A DNA stretch of 64,000 nucleotides from Tomitella gaofuii (GCF_014126825.1 NZ_CP059900.1:3548954-3612953), one strand, 5' to 3'. Positions 9,176 to 18,364 are shown, counted from the stretch's first letter. The notes: generated by a model not told the origin, from the sequence alone. Numbers and translations are program-made.

Positions 9176-10504
9176 ATGCACCGCTTCCCCGAGCAGGGCC
9201 GGCCCCTGCAGCGCCGACGCAGGGGCCGGTCGGCCCTGAAAGCCCTGCCGATTCGGCAGAGCGGCCGCCGAGTCCCGCAGCACTGGCGAGGGCTCTCCTG
9301 GTTCGCACGCGTGGTGGTCGGGGCGCTCGCGGTCGCAGCCGCAGTCACCGCGGCCGGGCTCGTGCTGCTGTGGCCGTCGGGGGCCGCACCGCGGGTGCCC
9401 CCGCACCTGGAGATCGCCGCCGGCATCGGAGTGCCCACCGAGGCGGGCACGGTGACGGAGATCTACGAGGACCTGTGCGGCAGCGACTCGCTGCACCGCG
9501 CGTTCGCCGCGGCACCGGACACGCCGATGACCTTTCAAGGGCGGTGCACGCTGGTGCTCGTCGACATCGGCTCGGGCCCGGACGCCGGCATGCGCACCCT
9601 GCTCGAGGCGACGGAGGGCCCGGGCGCCCCCGAGCTGGCGGTCGGCGATGACATCCGGCTCTCGCGCGCCACGGGCCCCGACGGGCGGACGCTGTACGAC
9701 TTCGAGGACTTCGCCCGGGGCGTCCCCCTGGCGCTGTGGGCCGTCGCAGCGGCCATCGTGGTGTGCGCGGTGGGCGCCTGGAAGGGCCTGCGCGCCCTGG
9801 CCGGCATCGCGGTGGCGCTCACGGTGATCGTCGGATTCACACTGCCGTCCCTGCTCGACGGGCATGCCCCGGTTCCCGTCGCGGTGGTCTCCGGCTCGGT
9901 GATCCTGTTCGTCGTGCTGTACTTGGCGCACGGGGTGAATCTGCGCACCTCGGCGGCGCTGCTCGGCACCCTCACCGCCCTGGCGCTGGCCGCCGGGCTG
10001 TCGACGTTGGCGATCGCCACCACGGCCCTGACCGGACTGTCCGAGCAGGACAACGTGACGATCCAGGCGTTCATGGGCACCCTGTCGGTGACCGGGCTGC
10101 TGCTGGCCGGGTTCATCATCGGCTCGCTCGGCGTGCTCAACGACGTCACGATCAGCCAGGCGTCGACCGTGTTCGAGCTGGCCGCGGCCGACGCCACGAT
10201 GCCCGTGCGCGGCCTGTTCACCGCGGCGATGCGGGTCGGGCGCGACCACATCGCCTCGATCATCTACACCCTCGTGCTGGCCTATGCGGGCGGGGCGCTG
10301 CCGCTGCTGATCATCTTCGCCGTTTCGCAGCGTTCGTTGACGACGGTGCTCACCAGCGACGCGGTGGCCGTCGAAGTGGTCCGCGCCCTGGTCGGCGCGA
10401 TCGCCGTGGTGCTGGCGGTGCCGCTGACCACCGTGACCGCGGCATTGTTGACCCGCGGCACCGCCACCGCCGCGATCACCGCCGGCGCGGGACACCACCA
10501 CTGA
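9176..10504 (+). CDS. YibE/F family membrane protein
   Basis: A 442-residue integral membrane protein of the YibE/YibF family. A basic N-terminus is followed by one helix (VVVGALAVAAAVTAAGLVLL) and an extracytoplasmic domain (about 80-175). Then come seven or so helices with the family sequences GLRALAGIAVALTVIVGF, IGSLGVLNDVTISQAS and YTLVLAYAGGALPLLI. It ends in HHH. Its role is unproven; the family is often found near metal-transport genes, as here, just upstream of a Mn/Zn-type ABC importer. The palindrome at 9117-9127 probably controls it. Confidence 0.85.
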   Translation: MHRFPEQGRPLQRRRRGRSALKALPIRQSGRRVPQHWRGLSWFARVVVGALAVAAAVTAAGLVLLWPSGAAPRVPPHLEIAAGIGVPTEAGTVTEIYEDLCGSDSLHRAFAAAPDTPMTFQGRCTLVLVDIGSGPDAGMRTLLEATEGPGAPELAVGDDIRLSRATGPDGRTLYDFEDFARGVPLALWAVAAAIVVCAVGAWKGLRALAGIAVALTVIVGFTLPSLLDGHAPVPVAVVSGSVILFVVLYLAHGVNLRTSAALLGTLTALALAAGLSTLAIATTALTGLSEQDNVTIQAFMGTLSVTGLLLAGFIIGSLGVLNDVTISQASTVFELAAADATMPVRGLFTAAMRVGRDHIASIIYTLVLAYAGGALPLLIIFAVSQRSLTTVLTSDAVAVEVVRALVGAIAVVLAVPLTTVTAALLTRGTATAAITAGAGHHH

Positions 10505-10554
10505 CCGCGGGCGGACCGAGACCCGGGGTCAGCCGAGGACCGGCTCCGAACTAG

Positions 10555-10577
10555 AGTTTTCGTCATGCCGAACTTTT
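10555..10577. promoter_or_regulatory. Possible DtxR/MntR-type operator
   Basis: The stretch AGTTTTCGTCATGCCGAACT and the following TTT form an imperfect dyad (TTTTCG / CGAACT) and overlap the first possible ATG (10565) of the metal-binding lipoprotein gene. Position and composition suit a DtxR/MntR-family metalloregulator. The match is by eye only. Confidence 0.35.
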
Positions 10578-10585
10578 GTTGTCGT

Positions 10586-11494
10586 ATGACCGCATTGCGG
10601 AGCGTCGTGGCGGTGGCGGCGGTGGCCCTGCTGGCCGGCTGCGCGCCGGGGGCGGGCGGCCGCGACGACGATCGACCGGTGGTGCTGACCACGTTCACGG
10701 TGCTGGCCGATATCGCCCGCCAGGTGGCCGGAGACCACCTGCACGTCGAGTCGATCACCAAGCCGGGCGCGGAGATCCACGGCTACCAGCCCACCCCCGG
10801 CGACGTGCGCAAAGCGGCGCGCGCGGATCTGATCGTCGACAACGGGCTGGACCTGGAGTTGTGGTTCGACAAGTTCCTCGCCGACGCCGATGCTCCGCAC
10901 GTCGTCGCGTCCGCCGGGGTCGAGCCGATCGCGATCGCCGGAGACGCCTACGCGGGCCGGCCGAATCCGCACGCGTGGATGTCGCCGGCCAACGTGCAGG
11001 CCTACGCCGCCACCCTGGCCGACGCGTTCGCCGAGCTGGACCCGGCGCATGCGGACGATTTCCAGGCGAACGCGCAGGCATACCAGCGGCAACTGCAACA
11101 GATCCACGACGACCTCACCCGGCGCCTGGCCGCCGTGCCCGAGGACCAGCGGGTCCTGGTCACCTGCGAGGGGGCCTTTTCGTATCTCGCCCGCGACGCC
11201 GGGTTGACCGAGCGGTACCTGTGGCCCGTCAACGCGGAGAACCAGGCCACGCCTCAGCAGGTGGCCGCGGTGGTCGACTACGTCCGCGACAACGACGTGC
11301 CCGCGGTGTTCTGCGAATCGACCGTCTCGGACAAGCCGATGCGCCAGGTCACCGAGGCGACCGGGGCCGAGTTCGGCGGCACGCTGTACGTCGACTCGCT
11401 CAGCACCCTGGACGGCCCGGTGCCGACCTACCTGGACCTGATCCGGTACGACACCGACACCATCGCAGACGCGCTGACAGGAGAACGCAGGTGA
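10586..11494 (+). CDS. Metal ABC transporter substrate-binding lipoprotein (Mn/Zn type)
   Basis: A cluster A-I solute-binding lipoprotein that captures a divalent metal outside the membrane. From ATG 10586 the signal is MTALRSVVAVAAVALLAGC with a lipobox LLAGC; an ATG at 10565 would add an odd Cys-containing extension and overlaps a possible operator. Likely ligands are the His in EIHGYQPTP, the His in NPHAWMSP, the Glu in FCESTVSDKPM and the Asp in LYVDSLS. This His-His-Glu-Asp set is typical of manganese/iron (PsaA/MntC-like) rather than zinc proteins, which usually have a third His and a His-rich loop. It overlaps the ATPase gene (GTGA, 11491). Confidence 0.85.
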   Translation: MTALRSVVAVAAVALLAGCAPGAGGRDDDRPVVLTTFTVLADIARQVAGDHLHVESITKPGAEIHGYQPTPGDVRKAARADLIVDNGLDLELWFDKFLADADAPHVVASAGVEPIAIAGDAYAGRPNPHAWMSPANVQAYAATLADAFAELDPAHADDFQANAQAYQRQLQQIHDDLTRRLAAVPEDQRVLVTCEGAFSYLARDAGLTERYLWPVNAENQATPQQVAAVVDYVRDNDVPAVFCESTVSDKPMRQVTEATGAEFGGTLYVDSLSTLDGPVPTYLDLIRYDTDTIADALTGERR

Positions 11495-12282
11495 CAGAAA
11501 GTTCCACGGTGCGGCAGTCGCGAGTCGGCGATACGCCGCATGCGGTGCAGGCCCACCGGGTCACCGTCCGCTTCGGGGCGGTGACGGCGCTCGACGACGC
11601 CACGGTGGCCGTACGCCCGGGCCGGGTCTGCGGGGTGATCGGCATGAACGGTTCCGGCAAGTCGACGCTCTTCAACGCGCTGATGGGGCGGGTCCGCCCG
11701 GAGAGCGGGCAGGTGCGCATCGCCGGGATGTCCCCGGCTGCCGCACGCCGCCGCGGCGTCGTCGGCTACGTGCCGCAGGCGGAGAACGTCGACTGGGACT
11801 TTCCCGTGTCGGTGCGCGATGTGGTGATGATGGGCCGCTACGGCCGCCTGGGCCCGACCCGGCGGCCCCGGCGGTCCGACAAGGCGGCCGTGGCCGACGC
11901 GCTCGACCGCGTCGAGCTGGCCGACCACGCCGACAGGCAGATCGGGCAACTCTCCGGCGGGCAGAAGAAGCGCGCCTTCGTCGCCCGCGGCATCGCCCAG
12001 GGCGCCGACGTGCTGCTCCTCGACGAGCCGTTCGCCGGAGTGGACACCCGCTCGCAGGCCACGATCACCGCGCTGCTGCGCGCCCTCGCCGCAGACGGCC
12101 GCACCATCATCGTCTCCACGCACGACCTGCACGGCCTGCCCGCGCTGGCGGACGAGGCCGCGCTGCTGCGCCACCGCGTGCTCATGCACGACTCCGTCGC
12201 CGAGGTGCTGCGGCCGGAGAACATCGCCCACGCCTTCGGCCTCGACCGGCCGGCGCACGCCGGGCACGAGGAGTCGATGTGA
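11491..12282 (+). CDS. Metal ABC transporter ATP-binding protein
   Basis: Cytoplasmic ATPase of the Mn/Zn importer, 263 residues from GTG 11491 with AGGAG upstream. Walker A is GMNGSGKST, the signature is LSGGQKKR, Walker B is VLLLDEPFAG and the switch His is in VSTHDLHG. The stretch VPQAENVDWDFPVSVRDVV is characteristic of manganese-type (MntB/SitB-like) ATPases. The stop overlaps both neighbours as GTGA, so the three genes are translationally coupled. Confidence 0.9.
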   Translation: MTESSTVRQSRVGDTPHAVQAHRVTVRFGAVTALDDATVAVRPGRVCGVIGMNGSGKSTLFNALMGRVRPESGQVRIAGMSPAAARRRGVVGYVPQAENVDWDFPVSVRDVVMMGRYGRLGPTRRPRRSDKAAVADALDRVELADHADRQIGQLSGGQKKRAFVARGIAQGADVLLLDEPFAGVDTRSQATITALLRALAADGRTIIVSTHDLHGLPALADEAALLRHRVLMHDSVAEVLRPENIAHAFGLDRPAHAGHEESM

Positions 12283-13136
12283 ACCCGATCGAGATGCTCA
12301 CCGAACCACTGTCGTACCCGTTCATGGTCCGCGCCCTGGCCACCACGGTGATCGCCGCTATCGTGTGCGCGCTGCTGTCGTGCTGGCTGGTACTGGTCGG
12401 CTGGTCGCTGATGGGCGATGCGGTCTCGCACGCCGTGCTGCCCGGCGTCGTCCTCGCCTACATCCTCGGCGCCCCGTTCGCGCTCGGCGCCATCGTGTTC
12501 GGCGTTCTCGCCGTCGTGCTCATCGGCGTGGTACGCGCCACCAGCCGGGTCAAAGAGGACGCCGCGATCGGCATCGTGTTCACCGCCCTGTTCGCGCTGG
12601 GGCTGGCGCTGGTGTCCGTCACCCCCAGCCACGTGGACCTGAACCACATCATCTTCGGCAACATCCTGGGCATCGCGAACGCGGACATGGTCCAAGTCAC
12701 CGTGCTCGCGGCAGTGGCGGCCGCGGTGATCCTCGTCAAGCGACGGGACCTGATGCTGTACGCCTTCGACCCCACCCATGCGCACGCGATCGGGCTGTCC
12801 ACCCGACGGCTGTCCGCGATCCTGCTGGGGCTGCTGGCCGTGACCTCGGTGGTGGCGCTGCAGGTGGTCGGCGTGGTCCTGGTGGTGGCGATGCTCATCG
12901 TCCCGGGCGCCACCGCGCACCTGCTCACCGACCGGTTCTCCCGCATGCTGCTCATCGCCCCGGCGCTGTCGGCGACCTGCTCGGTCACCGGTATCTACCT
13001 GAGCTACCACCTGGACGCCGCCTCCGGCGCGATGGTGGTGCTCACCCAGGCGGCCGTGTTCACCGCCGCCTACCTGTTCGCCCCCCTTCGCGGGATCATC
13101 GTCCGCCGCGCACGCCGCGCGCCGGCCGCCTCATGA
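12279..13136 (+). CDS. Metal ABC transporter permease
   Basis: A 285-residue membrane component of the importer (ABC-3 family) with eight to nine helices. It starts at the GTG overlapping the ATPase stop. Family landmarks are WSLMGDAVSHAVLPGVVLAY, then HIIFGNILGI in the middle, and VVLVVAMLIVPGATAHLLT near the end. With the preceding lipoprotein and ATPase it completes a manganese- or zinc-type uptake system. Confidence 0.9.
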   Translation: MNPIEMLTEPLSYPFMVRALATTVIAAIVCALLSCWLVLVGWSLMGDAVSHAVLPGVVLAYILGAPFALGAIVFGVLAVVLIGVVRATSRVKEDAAIGIVFTALFALGLALVSVTPSHVDLNHIIFGNILGIANADMVQVTVLAAVAAAVILVKRRDLMLYAFDPTHAHAIGLSTRRLSAILLGLLAVTSVVALQVVGVVLVVAMLIVPGATAHLLTDRFSRMLLIAPALSATCSVTGIYLSYHLDAASGAMVVLTQAAVFTAAYLFAPLRGIIVRRARRAPAAS

Positions 13137-13310
13137 CGCGCGATGGCGGCGGTGCGCACTGAGAAATCGGCATCGATTCCAGGGCCCCTCCGGGTGTAAA
13201 ATCGGTGTCTGCTCGATGCGTCTCCACTCTGCGCTGCGCGAGGGCGTTCCGCCGATGCACGGTCCGCCGTCGCGCCTCTGACCCACCCCTCTGATCCGGG
13301 GACGGACACC

Positions 13311-14327
13311 ATGGAGTCCCGCACACTCGGCACGGCCACCGATGGTCAGATTCGCGCGACGCTGGGGGCGATGTCCGCCGTCGTGGCCCCGGATGCCGCT
13401 CCGCCGCGCCGCGGCGCACAGCTGATCGCCGCGACCCCGCAGGGGGTCTTCGGCCGCACGCTCCGCCTCGACGGCCCGGTACCGGTGGTGCCGCCCGACC
13501 TGCTGCCCCGCGCGCTGGGCGCCGACCCCGCGCTGCGTGCGCGCGCGGGCGAGCTGGTGGCCATCGCGGCGTTGGCGGATGCGGTGATCGAACCCGACCG
13601 GCTCGGCCTCGTCCTCGACTATGCCGCCGCACTGGGGATCGAGGCGGCGTGGGTGGGGCAGGTGGCCGATCTCGCCGCGGGACGATACGACCGCGCGCTC
13701 GCCGACATGGTCCGCCGCAATACGGCGACCTTCCCGGGCCTCGGCGACCCGCACGGCGACCCCGACCTGTTTCCGTACTCGGGGCGCACCGACGCCGACA
13801 AGCGCGTCGCCGCCGCATTCGCCGGGCTCGAGGCCTATCCGCACGGGAGCTTCGGGCACGCGTTCTGGGTGCACTTCCGCCGGCACGGCTTCCGCTTCCC
13901 GGGGCAGGAAGGCGCCTTCCGCGACGCCTTCGCCGTCCCGCACGACGGCCTGCACGTGCTCTCCGGCTACGACACGTCGATGCAGGGCGAGCTGTTGGTG
14001 AGCACCTTCACCGGCGGCATGCACGGGCGCGACGCGCTGGCCGCGCACCTGTTGCCGGTGATCCTGCAATGGCACGTGGGCGTCGAGGTGAACGGCATCG
14101 GCGCCCAGCACGGCGCCCTGGATCCCCGCAAGTTCCTCGTCGCGTGGCAGCGCGGCCGCACTCAGAGCGTGGACGTGCTGGACCCGCGCTGGCGGTTCTT
14201 CACCGTCGCACCGCGCCCGCTGGAGGAACTGCGCGAAGACTACGAGATACCCGCACTCGCCGACGCGGACCGCGCCAGCGGTCCGGAGGTCAACGTGACG
14301 GCCGAGGCCGACCCGGCCGCCGCCTGA
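13311..14327 (+). CDS. COQ4-like protein
   Basis: A 338-residue soluble protein whose central part resembles the COQ4 (ubiquinone/menaquinone-associated) family. The conserved metal-binding stretch is VPHDGLHVLSGYDTSMQGE, matching the HDxxHxLxGYxxxxxGE pattern. The C-terminal acidic tail is probably disordered. Actinobacteria of this type use menaquinone, so the role is unlikely to be ubiquinone synthesis; a lipid or quinone-scaffolding function is a guess. The 174 bases upstream hold its promoter. The next gene, 103 bases downstream, is a membrane protein in the same direction. Confidence 0.65.
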   Translation: MESRTLGTATDGQIRATLGAMSAVVAPDAAPPRRGAQLIAATPQGVFGRTLRLDGPVPVVPPDLLPRALGADPALRARAGELVAIAALADAVIEPDRLGLVLDYAAALGIEAAWVGQVADLAAGRYDRALADMVRRNTATFPGLGDPHGDPDLFPYSGRTDADKRVAAAFAGLEAYPHGSFGHAFWVHFRRHGFRFPGQEGAFRDAFAVPHDGLHVLSGYDTSMQGELLVSTFTGGMHGRDALAAHLLPVILQWHVGVEVNGIGAQHGALDPRKFLVAWQRGRTQSVDVLDPRWRFFTVAPRPLEELREDYEIPALADADRASGPEVNVTAEADPAAA

Positions 14328-14430
14328 GCGCCGGCAGAGTCACTGCCCCCCAGCAGAGTCACCACCCCCGGCAGCGTCACCGCTCCGGCCGCCACACCCC
14401 CGCCCCTCACCCGCACCCCTGGGACCCGCC

Positions 14431-14985
14431 ATGACACACACTCGACCCACCCGTTTCACCAGCACACCCGCGGCACCGGCACCGGCACCGGCGCCGGACG
14501 AGGCTCCTCCCCTGCTGCTCCGACTGCTGGGGATGACCACGTTCATCGGCGTCGCGGGCTTCCTCATCGCCGAGATCGTCCAGCTCGCCGCGTCCGGCAC
14601 GTCCGGCTTCGCCGATCACAGCCTGCTCAACGCGCTCACGTGGCTGGCCGGAGTGAACTCGCTCGTCGTCGGCTGCGGGCACCTGATGTTCCCCGACCCC
14701 GTCGCCGAGTCCATCGGCTGGGGCAAGGGCAGCCCGTTCCAGTGGGAGGTCGGCCTCGCCGGCGTGAGCATGGGCGTACTGGGCATCCTCGCGGGCAGCG
14801 GGTTCGACCGGCAGTTCCAGCTCGCCGCGGTGATCGCGTTCGCCGTCTTCTATCTCGGCGCCGCCGTCGGCCACGTGAAGGAGATGGTGGTGGAACGCAA
14901 CTTCGCGCCGGGCAACGCCGGGTTCATCTTCTGGTACGACCTCGCGGCGCCGGTCCTCGTGATCGTCCTGTACGCGGTCACATGA
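14431..14985 (+). CDS. Four-helix membrane protein (DUF6790-like)
   Basis: A 184-residue membrane protein with a Pro/Ala-rich N-terminal tail (residues 1-30). Its helices lie around LGMTTFIGVAGFLIAEIVQL, ALTWLAGVNSLVVGCGHLMF, WEVGLAGVSMGVLGILAG and FQLAAVIAFAVFYLGAAVGH, plus a last C-terminal helix. The sequence GWGKGSPFQWEVG and the ending VLVIVLYAVT recall the DUF6790 family. No enzymatic residue set is evident. Same direction as the COQ4-like gene, possibly co-transcribed. Confidence 0.65.
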   Translation: MTHTRPTRFTSTPAAPAPAPAPDEAPPLLLRLLGMTTFIGVAGFLIAEIVQLAASGTSGFADHSLLNALTWLAGVNSLVVGCGHLMFPDPVAESIGWGKGSPFQWEVGLAGVSMGVLGILAGSGFDRQFQLAAVIAFAVFYLGAAVGHVKEMVVERNFAPGNAGFIFWYDLAAPVLVIVLYAVT

Positions 14986-15060
14986 CCCGCCGATGATTCT
15001 CCGCGGCCCGGACGGTCCACCACTGTGCGCACTTTTCCGCCCTACACCCCCGAGGCCGCA

Positions 15061-16071
15061 ATGACACCCACGCTGACAAGCACGCTCCGCACCGGCGGTC
15101 CCCGGCAATCCGGGCCCATCGCCATCGAGGCGGTGGACCTGGTCAAGAGGTTCGGCGACGTCACCGCCGTCGACCACGTCGGATTCACCGTCCCCCAGGG
15201 CACCGTGCTGGGGCTGCTCGGCCCCAACGGGGCCGGCAAGACCACCACCGTGCGCATGATGACCACCCTGTCCCCACCGACGAGCGGCACCGCCCGCGTC
15301 GCCGGCTACGACGTGCGCACCGAGCCGGACAAGGTGCGCCGCAACATGGGGCTCACCGGTCAGGCCGCCACCGTCGACGAGATCCTCACCGGCCGCGAGA
15401 ACCTCCGGATGATCGGCGGGCTGTACGGGATCGGGCGCCGCGACCTGGCCCGGCGCTCCCGGGAACTGCTGGCCCAGTTCTCGCTGGAAGAGGCCAGCGA
15501 CAAGCAGGTCAAGTCGTACTCGGGCGGCATGCGCCGCCGCCTGGACCTGGCCGTGTCGCTGCTGGCGGCGCCCCCGGTGCTGTTCCTCGACGAGCCCACG
15601 ACCGGCCTGGACCCGCGCAGCCGCCAGGAGCTGTGGGACATGCTCCGCGGGCTGGTCGACCAGGGCACCACGCTGCTGCTCACCACCCAGTACCTCGAGG
15701 AGGCCGACCAGCTGGCGGACAACATCATCGTCATCGACAAGGGGCGGGTGATCGCCGAGGGCACGCCTGCCCAGCTCAAGGACCAGGCCGGTGCCGCCAG
15801 CCTGGTGCTGACCCTCACCGACGCCGACGACGTGCCGGCGGCCGAGGCCGTGCTGCGCGAGTCCGGCGGCGAGGTGTTCGTCGACCACACCGCCCGCAGG
15901 CTCACGACGCCGGCCGACGGGCTCGACGACCTCACGCACGTGGCCGAGCGGCTGGGCGCGCACCGCATCGCCGTCGACGACATCGGACTGGCACGTCCCA
16001 GCCTCGACGACGTATTCCTTTCCCTCACCGGCCACTCCGCCGACGACGACACCGCACGGGAGCCCTCATGA
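15061..16071 (+). CDS. ABC exporter ATPase, DrrA type
   Basis: ATPase of a drug or lipid exporter, daunorubicin-resistance subfamily, 336 residues. Walker A is GPNGAGKTT, signature YSGGMRRRL, Walker B VLFLDEPTTGLDPRSR, and the subfamily C-terminal motif is ARPSLDDVFLSLTG. ATG 61 of the line at 15001 (position 15061) is preferred; a GTG at 15025 would add 12 residues with no ribosome-binding site. It overlaps the permease gene as ATGA. A second, MerR-controlled pair lies at 51867-53659. Confidence 0.9.
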   Translation: MTPTLTSTLRTGGPRQSGPIAIEAVDLVKRFGDVTAVDHVGFTVPQGTVLGLLGPNGAGKTTTVRMMTTLSPPTSGTARVAGYDVRTEPDKVRRNMGLTGQAATVDEILTGRENLRMIGGLYGIGRRDLARRSRELLAQFSLEEASDKQVKSYSGGMRRRLDLAVSLLAAPPVLFLDEPTTGLDPRSRQELWDMLRGLVDQGTTLLLTTQYLEEADQLADNIIVIDKGRVIAEGTPAQLKDQAGAASLVLTLTDADDVPAAEAVLRESGGEVFVDHTARRLTTPADGLDDLTHVAERLGAHRIAVDDIGLARPSLDDVFLSLTGHSADDDTAREPS

Positions 16072-16913
16072 CCACCGCACCACCGGAGCTCACCACCACC
16101 GGCCCGGTCGACACCGCACCCACGGGACTCTGGCAACAGTCGTGGATCATGGTCCGCCGCAACCTGATCCACACCAAGCGCATGCCGGAGATGCTCTCCG
16201 ACGTCACCATCCAGCCGGTCATGTTCGTGGTGCTGTTCGCGTACGTGTTCGGCGCGTCCATCACCAACACCGGCGGCCCCTCCTACAAGGAGTTCCTGCT
16301 GCCCGGCATCATGGGGCAGACGATCGTGTTCACCGCGTTCATCGTCGCCACCGGCATCACCGCCGACCTGGACAAGGGCATCATCGACCGGTTCCGTTCG
16401 CTGCCCATCCGCCGCTCGTCGGTGCTCATCGGGCGCAGCATCGCCAGCCTGCTGCACTCGTCCATCGGCATCGTCGTCATGGCCCTGACCGGCCTGGCCA
16501 TCGGCTGGCGCATCCGCAACTCGGCCGCCGAGGCGCTGCTGGCGTTCGCCCTGGTGCTGTTGTTCGGCTTCGGGATGATCTGGCTCGGCATCCTCATCGG
16601 CTCGTGGCTGCGCTCGGTGGAGGCCGTCAACGGGTTCATGTTCGCCACCCTGTTCCCCATCACGTTCCTGTCCAACGCGTTCGTCCCGACAGCGCCGATG
16701 CCGACGTGGCTGCGCACCATCGCCGAGTGGAACCCGGTGTCGTCACTGGTGCAATCGCTGCGCGTGCTGTGGGGCAACGGCCCGGCGGCGGGCCCCGACT
16801 CCGCCCTGCCGCTGCAGTACCCGGTGATCACCACCCTCATCTGGACCGTGGTGCTCACCATGACGTTCGCCCCGTTCGCGCTGCGCGCGTATGCCAAGCG
16901 CACCGCCGATTAG
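16068..16913 (+). CDS. ABC exporter permease, DrrB type
   Basis: A 281-residue ABC-2 type permease with six helices, partner of the preceding ATPase. The landmarks are the amphipathic interface RRNLIHTKRMPEMLSDVTIQ, VMFVVLFAYVFGASI, DKGIIDRFRSLPIRRS, and FPITFLSNAFVPTAPMPTWL. The start overlaps the ATPase stop (ATGA), so both products are made together. Substrate unknown. Confidence 0.9.
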   Translation: MTTAPPELTTTGPVDTAPTGLWQQSWIMVRRNLIHTKRMPEMLSDVTIQPVMFVVLFAYVFGASITNTGGPSYKEFLLPGIMGQTIVFTAFIVATGITADLDKGIIDRFRSLPIRRSSVLIGRSIASLLHSSIGIVVMALTGLAIGWRIRNSAAEALLAFALVLLFGFGMIWLGILIGSWLRSVEAVNGFMFATLFPITFLSNAFVPTAPMPTWLRTIAEWNPVSSLVQSLRVLWGNGPAAGPDSALPLQYPVITTLIWTVVLTMTFAPFALRAYAKRTAD

Positions 16914-16942
16914 CCGGCAACCGGCCCCGATTGGAGACCGTC

Positions 16943-17507
16943 ATGGCCAAGCTCATCTACTCGATGATCACCTCGCTCGACGGCTACGTGAAGACCGACG
17001 ACGGCGACATCGGCCTCGGCGCCGCCGAAGACCCCGAGGTGCACCGCTTCATCAACGACCTCTTCCGCCCCGTCGGCACCTTATCTCTACGGCCGGCGGA
17101 TGTACGAGACGATGGCGTTCTGGGAGACCGCACACACCACACCGGGTCTGCCGCCGCACATCCTGCAGTACGCGGACGATTGGCGGGCCGCGGAGAAGGT
17201 CGTGTACTCCACGACCCTGGAGTCCGTGTCCAGCGAAAGAACGCGGATCGAGCGCCGCTTCGACCCCGACGCGGTGCGCGCCCTCAAGGCCGCGTCCGCG
17301 CAGGATCTCACCGTCGACGGGCCGAATCTGGCGGCCCAGGCGATCGCGGCCGGACTGGTCGATGAATACCACCTATTCATCACCACCAGTGTGGTCGGCA
17401 GCGGCACACGGTTTTTCCCCGACGGCGTCCGCCTGAACCTCGCGTTGGTCGAGCACCGCTCGTTCGACGACAGCGGCCTGCTCTATGCCCACTACCGGCC
17501 CAGGTGA
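16943..17507 (+). pseudogene. Dihydrofolate-reductase-like (RibD C-terminal) protein, single-base frameshift
   Basis: A small NADPH-dependent reductase of the RibD_C/DHFR-like family, about 187 residues if repaired. The 5' part (ATG 16943 with GGAG upstream) reads MAKLIYSMITSLDGYVKTDD and runs in frame to about 17080. The rest continues in another frame as MYETMAFWETAHTTPGLPP, down to GLLYAHYRPR. The expected sequence across the break is GTYLYGRRMYETM. One extra T in TT at 17081-17082 explains the break exactly. It could be a real pseudogene or an assembly error, since the coding quality on both sides is intact. Confidence 0.8.
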
Positions 17508-17692
17508 ACGGCGTCAGCCTGTTCCTCCACCACTGCGCCCGCAGATGCGACCGCAATCGCGGCAGCCTAAGCGCAATACATGACTCGCGAGTTGCTTTTC
17601 CTTGAATTTGCTGCTTCGGTGAGTACTGCACATCACAGGATGTCCGGCGCTCTGGGAGATTCCGGCGCGCCGGCACGACGAAGGGGGAACCC

Positions 17693-17857
17693 ATGGGATC
17701 CAGCGATTTCCTGCAGTCCGCGATCGGCGACGCGAGCTTCGGCAGCCTGGCCGATTGGCTGGCCGCGGCCACCGTCGGCTCGATCAACGGCGGCGGCATC
17801 AACGGCGGGTCGACCAACATCGACACGCTCAATCTGGGCAGCACGTTCGCGTCCTGA
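17693..17857 (+). CDS. Tiny GSL-motif protein 1 (54 aa)
   Basis: A 54-codon ORF beginning MGSSDFLQSAIGDASFGSLA and ending NLGSTFAS, with an excellent ribosome-binding site (AAGGGGGAA, five bases before ATG). A strong hairpin follows at 17903-17944, so it looks like a complete monocistronic gene. It has no signal peptide. It is rich in Gly, Ser, Asn and hydrophobics and contains GSLADWL, a version of the GSLxxL motif shared with five other tiny ORFs here. Size and character recall PorA/PorH-type mycomembrane peptides of corynebacteria, but I cannot show homology. Confidence 0.7.
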   Translation: MGSSDFLQSAIGDASFGSLADWLAAATVGSINGGGINGGSTNIDTLNLGSTFAS

Positions 17858-17902
17858 TCGCGGCGGGCATCGTCGGCGGCTGATACGCCGCCGGCGCATT
17901 CC

Positions 17903-17944
17903 GCAGGGCGGGGACCCCGGCTCAGGCCGGGGTGCCCGCCCTGC
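17903..17944 (+). terminator. Hairpin terminator after tiny ORF 1
   Basis: GCAGGGCGGGGACCCCGGC (17903-17921) pairs with GCCGGGGTGCCCGCCCTGC (17926-17944) with one mismatch and a four-base loop. There is no T run, as is common in actinobacteria. Confidence 0.7.
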
Positions 17945-18019
17945 ACTGCATTCCTGGCACCGCGGCGACATATGCGACGATGCCGCATGCTCGGAGCCGC
18001 GGTGCCATACCCTGACCGA

Positions 18020-18364
18020 ATGGCGCAACTGACAATGGTGGAGTTCCCCACCTCCAGTGCATCGGCTTCGGCCCGCTTCTTCCAAGCGGTCTTCGAGTGG
18101 AGCTTCCGCGAGTACGGACCCGACTACACCGACGTGCAACTTGACGGCGAGCAGAGCCTGGGATTCCAGCAGGATGCGTCCGAAGCGCCGTCCGGGCCAC
18201 TGACGATCATCGAGGTCGACGATCTTCACGCGACCCGCCGGTCCGTCGAGGCGTCCGGCGGGGTGGTCACGACCGAGCCGTTCGACTTTCCCGGCGGCAC
18301 GCGCTTTCATTTCCGCGAGCCCGGCGGAAACGTGCTGGCCGCCTGGGCACGGAGGTCGGGATGA
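18020..18364 (+). CDS. Glyoxalase/VOC-fold protein
   Basis: A 114-residue single-module protein of the vicinal-oxygen-chelate superfamily. It starts MAQLTMVEFPTSS (ATG 18020), with the typical pattern of a first beta strand, a helix (SASARFFQAVFEW) and a closing strand RFHFREPGGNVLAAWAR carrying a conserved Glu. The half-module size suggests a dimer. It overlaps the downstream SDR gene as ATGA, so the two are coupled. Substrate unknown. Confidence 0.8.
   Translation: MAQLTMVEFPTSSASASARFFQAVFEWSFREYGPDYTDVQLDGEQSLGFQQDASEAPSGPLTIIEVDDLHATRRSVEASGGVVTTEPFDFPGGTRFHFREPGGNVLAAWARRSG

Noticed and set aside
10576..11490. In-frame N-terminal extension of the metal ABC ATPase
   Set aside because: This part is the shifted frame of the lipoprotein gene; the true start is GTG 11491 with AGGAG and a GTGA overlap.
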